Below, in pieces: positions 62,472 to 64,000 of a stretch of 64,000 bases of DNA; positions within the stretch are counted from its first letter, which is position 1, and the number at the start of each line of letters is the position of its first letter. This DNA comes from an uncultured Pelagimonas sp. (GTDB taxonomy: Bacteria > Pseudomonadota > Alphaproteobacteria > Rhodobacterales > Rhodobacteraceae). The position numbers were made by a program, and so were the translations under genes. Location: contig NZ_CANMKO010000001.1 in the NCBI RefSeq assembly GCF_947498515.1, positions 248,001-312,000 on the forward strand, written 5' to 3'. The notes below the pieces were generated by a model. That model was not told the DNA's origin, made no database searches, and worked only from the letters and a program-made list of their open reading frames with translations.

Positions 62472-63766
62472 AGCGTTTGATTTTGGCCATGGGCCTGATG
62501 TTCACTGCCGCGATTGCGCAGGCCAGTACCGACATCCAAGAAGTCGAAAGCCCCGGTGGTTTCAAAGCGTGGTTGGTCGAAGAACCGTCGATCCCCTTTG
62601 TGGCGCTTGAATTGCGTTTCAAGGGCGGCGCATCGCTTGATGCGGCGGGCAAACGCGGTGCTGCCAATTTGATGGTGGCCCTCTTGGAAGAAGGGGCGGC
62701 CGACATGGATGCCCATGCCTTTGCCCAAGCCGGTGAAAGCATTGCGGCGCAATTTAGCTATGATATCGGCGATGATGCCGTGCGCATTTCCGCCAAGTTC
62801 CTGACCGAAACCCGCGACGAAGCGGTCGATTTGCTCAAACAATCGCTGCTGGCCCCGCGGTTTGATCAAGACGCCATTGACCGGGTTCGCCGCCAAGTGA
62901 TTGCGGGTATCCAATCCGACATCAAAGACCCCGACAGCATCGCCAATGTCAGCTGGGACAAGATGGTGTTTGGCGATCATCCCTATGGCTCTGATTACAA
63001 TGGCACCGAAGACAGCGTCGCGGCGCTGACCCGTGATGATCTCATGGCGGCGCATCAATCTATCCTGACGCGGGATCGGGTCTATGTGGCTGCGGCGGGT
63101 GATATTTCCGCCGACGAATTGGGCGCGTTGATGGATACGCTTTTGTCTGACCTTCCCGCCACCGGCGCACCACAGCCTGCGGATGTCGATGTTCAGACCA
63201 AGGCCGGTGTCACCGTGATCCCTTTTGATACCCCGCAATCCGTGGCGATTTTTGGCCACAAGGGGATGAAACGCCACGACCCGGATTTCTTTACCGCCTA
63301 TGTGTTGAACGTCATCCTTGGTGGTGGCGGGTTTGAGGCGCGTCTAATGCAAGAAGTGCGCGAAAAGCGTGGCCTGACCTATGGCGTCTACTCTTATCTT
63401 GTCCCCAAAGAACACGCCGAGCTTTACCTAGGGCGTGTGGCTTCGGCCAATGATCGCATCGCCGAAGCGGTGTCGGTTATTTCAGATGAGTGGGCCAAAA
63501 TGGCGGCAAATGGGGTTACCGAAGAAGAACTCGCCCGCGCCAAAACCTATCTGACCGGGTCCTATCCGCTCCGTTTTGATGGCAATGGCCCAATCGCACG
63601 GATTTTGGTTGGCATGCAGATGGAGGGGTTAACCCCCGATTACATCACCACCCGAAATGATCAGATCGAGGCCGTCACGCTCGACGATGTGAAACGGGTC
63701 GCGGCCGAGCTGTTGCACCCCGACGCCTTGCATTTTGTTGTTGTCGGTCAGCCCGAGGGGCTTTGA
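62468..63766 (+). CDS. M16 family peptidase-like protein (non-catalytic partner)
   Basis: The 432-residue protein also has a signal peptide (MKRLILAMGLMFTAAIAQA). The zinc motif is absent: the equivalent region reads RGAANLMVALLEEGAADMDAH without the paired histidines. The C-terminal domain keeps the R/Y element REKRGLTYGVYSYL that binds substrate in partner subunits. This is the usual inactive half of a heterodimeric M16B peptidase, as in alpha-MPP. It is translated with the active subunit through a four-base overlap. Confidence 0.92.
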   Translation: MKRLILAMGLMFTAAIAQASTDIQEVESPGGFKAWLVEEPSIPFVALELRFKGGASLDAAGKRGAANLMVALLEEGAADMDAHAFAQAGESIAAQFSYDIGDDAVRISAKFLTETRDEAVDLLKQSLLAPRFDQDAIDRVRRQVIAGIQSDIKDPDSIANVSWDKMVFGDHPYGSDYNGTEDSVAALTRDDLMAAHQSILTRDRVYVAAAGDISADELGALMDTLLSDLPATGAPQPADVDVQTKAGVTVIPFDTPQSVAIFGHKGMKRHDPDFFTAYVLNVILGGGGFEARLMQEVREKRGLTYGVYSYLVPKEHAELYLGRVASANDRIAEAVSVISDEWAKMAANGVTEEELARAKTYLTGSYPLRFDGNGPIARILVGMQMEGLTPDYITTRNDQIEAVTLDDVKRVAAELLHPDALHFVVVGQPEGL

Positions 63767-63785
63767 TCCATCCAACGGCGCAAAG

Positions 63786-63818
63786 AAAAAGGGCGGGGTC
63801 GTTAAACCCCGCCCTTTC
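63786..63818. terminator. Bidirectional terminator between the M16 pair and dapA
   Basis: GGGCGGGG at 63791-63798 pairs with CCCCGCCC at 63807-63814. It is followed by TTTCTAT on the plus strand and, on the minus strand, by TTTTTCTTTG. It can end both convergent transcripts. Confidence 0.9.
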
Positions 63819-63839
63819 TATATTCTGGCGATCTATTCT

Positions 63840-64000
63840 TTAGACAAGACCGGCATGGGCCAAAGCGGCATCAATCCGGGCGCGCGTTGCATCCGAAACC
63901 GGAAGCAGCGGCAGGCGCACTTCTTCACTGCATAGACCCAGTTTCGACATGGCGTATTTCGCACCACACAGACCCGGTTCGGCAAAGATAGCCTGATGCA
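63840..64000 (-). CDS. dapA: 4-hydroxy-tetrahydrodipicolinate synthase, C-terminal part
   Basis: Only the last 53 residues are in the window, because the gene runs off the right edge. The translated end is [20 protein letters not shown] then [20 protein letters not shown] and a final AALAHAGLV, which closely matches the C-terminal helices of DapA (typical pattern PVKYA, RLPL.P.S....I..AL..AGL). DapA condenses pyruvate with aspartate semialdehyde at the first committed step to diaminopimelate. The preceding enzyme partner dapB is in this window. Confidence 0.82.
   Translation of the reverse strand, partial: HQAIFAEPGLCGAKYAMSKLGLCSEEVRLPLLPVSDATRARIDAALAHAGLV

Noticed and set aside
1-64000. 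CRISPR array, insertion sequence, prophage or integrase genes
   Set aside because: I saw no regularly spaced repeats, transposase motifs or phage structural genes; the only repeats are short extragenic hairpins and palindromes.

Overview
The window looks like chromosomal DNA of an alphaproteobacterium of the Rhodobacteraceae (roseobacter group). The base composition is moderately high in G+C and coding density is very high. Recognised genes and neighbourhoods fit that family: DUF1674/rsmB/heparinase-like/purH, tsaB-rimI, DUF4170-waaA-lpxK, TIGR02186-TauE, a BamF-type DUF3035 lipoprotein beside lspA, and an alphaproteobacterial nadABC set. I see no phage genes, insertion sequences, CRISPR array or rRNA operon, so this reads as core genome with a few accessory genes. 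The species assignment is an inference from protein resemblance, not a search.

Layout. 0.1-6.5 kb: a small conserved protein and fructose-6-phosphate aldolase (minus), then priA, an S49 peptidase, a 55-residue zinc-ribbon membrane protein, a Ca/Na antiporter and an SDR reductase (plus). 6.5-8.6 kb: an unusually AT-rich gap with a perfect DnaA box, then uvrC. 8.7-10.8 kb (minus): thioesterase, TIGR02186 protein, TauE/SafE permease. 11-16 kb (minus): a BMP-type nucleoside importer with binding protein, ATPase and two permeases, bounded and split by terminator hairpins. 16-21.7 kb (minus): rimI, tsaB, GFA-like, NifU-like, ClbS/DfsB, DUF2267, universal stress protein, GNAT, class IV aminotransferase and VOC protein. 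21.9-24.7 kb: an orphan formate dehydrogenase alpha subunit.

25-37.7 kb is the most interesting block. A hybrid histidine kinase and OmpR-type regulator (minus) diverge from a seven-gene plus-strand cluster: long-chain-type acyl-CoA ligase, LivG, LivH, a small two-helix membrane protein, LivM, a binding protein and LivF. Next come a minus-strand protein made of two copies of one roughly 105-residue domain, and a PaaK-like ligase whose P-loop and C-terminal lysine look lost. I infer a regulated carboxylate or aromatic-acid importer coupled to CoA activation. A degenerate caspase-like/peptidoglycan-binding protein and a DUF418 membrane protein follow.

40.9-52.5 kb: rpmJ and tRNA-Val(GAC), N-formylglutamate amidohydrolase, lpxK-waaA-DUF4170, a DUF1353 lipoprotein, nadC-nadB-nadA, cysQ-like phosphatase, pmbA, a phosphodiester glycosidase and rbfA. 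52.6-63.8 kb (mostly plus): dapB, SdhAF4/DUF1674 (minus), rsmB, heparinase II/III-like, purH, a class A beta-lactamase-like hydrolase, lspA, the BamF-like lipoprotein and an M16 peptidase pair. A bidirectional terminator separates the pair from the 3' end of dapA at the right edge. Dispersed extragenic hairpins with a common C-rich tail occur in many gaps, and two adjacent 20-bp perfect palindromes lie near the left edge.
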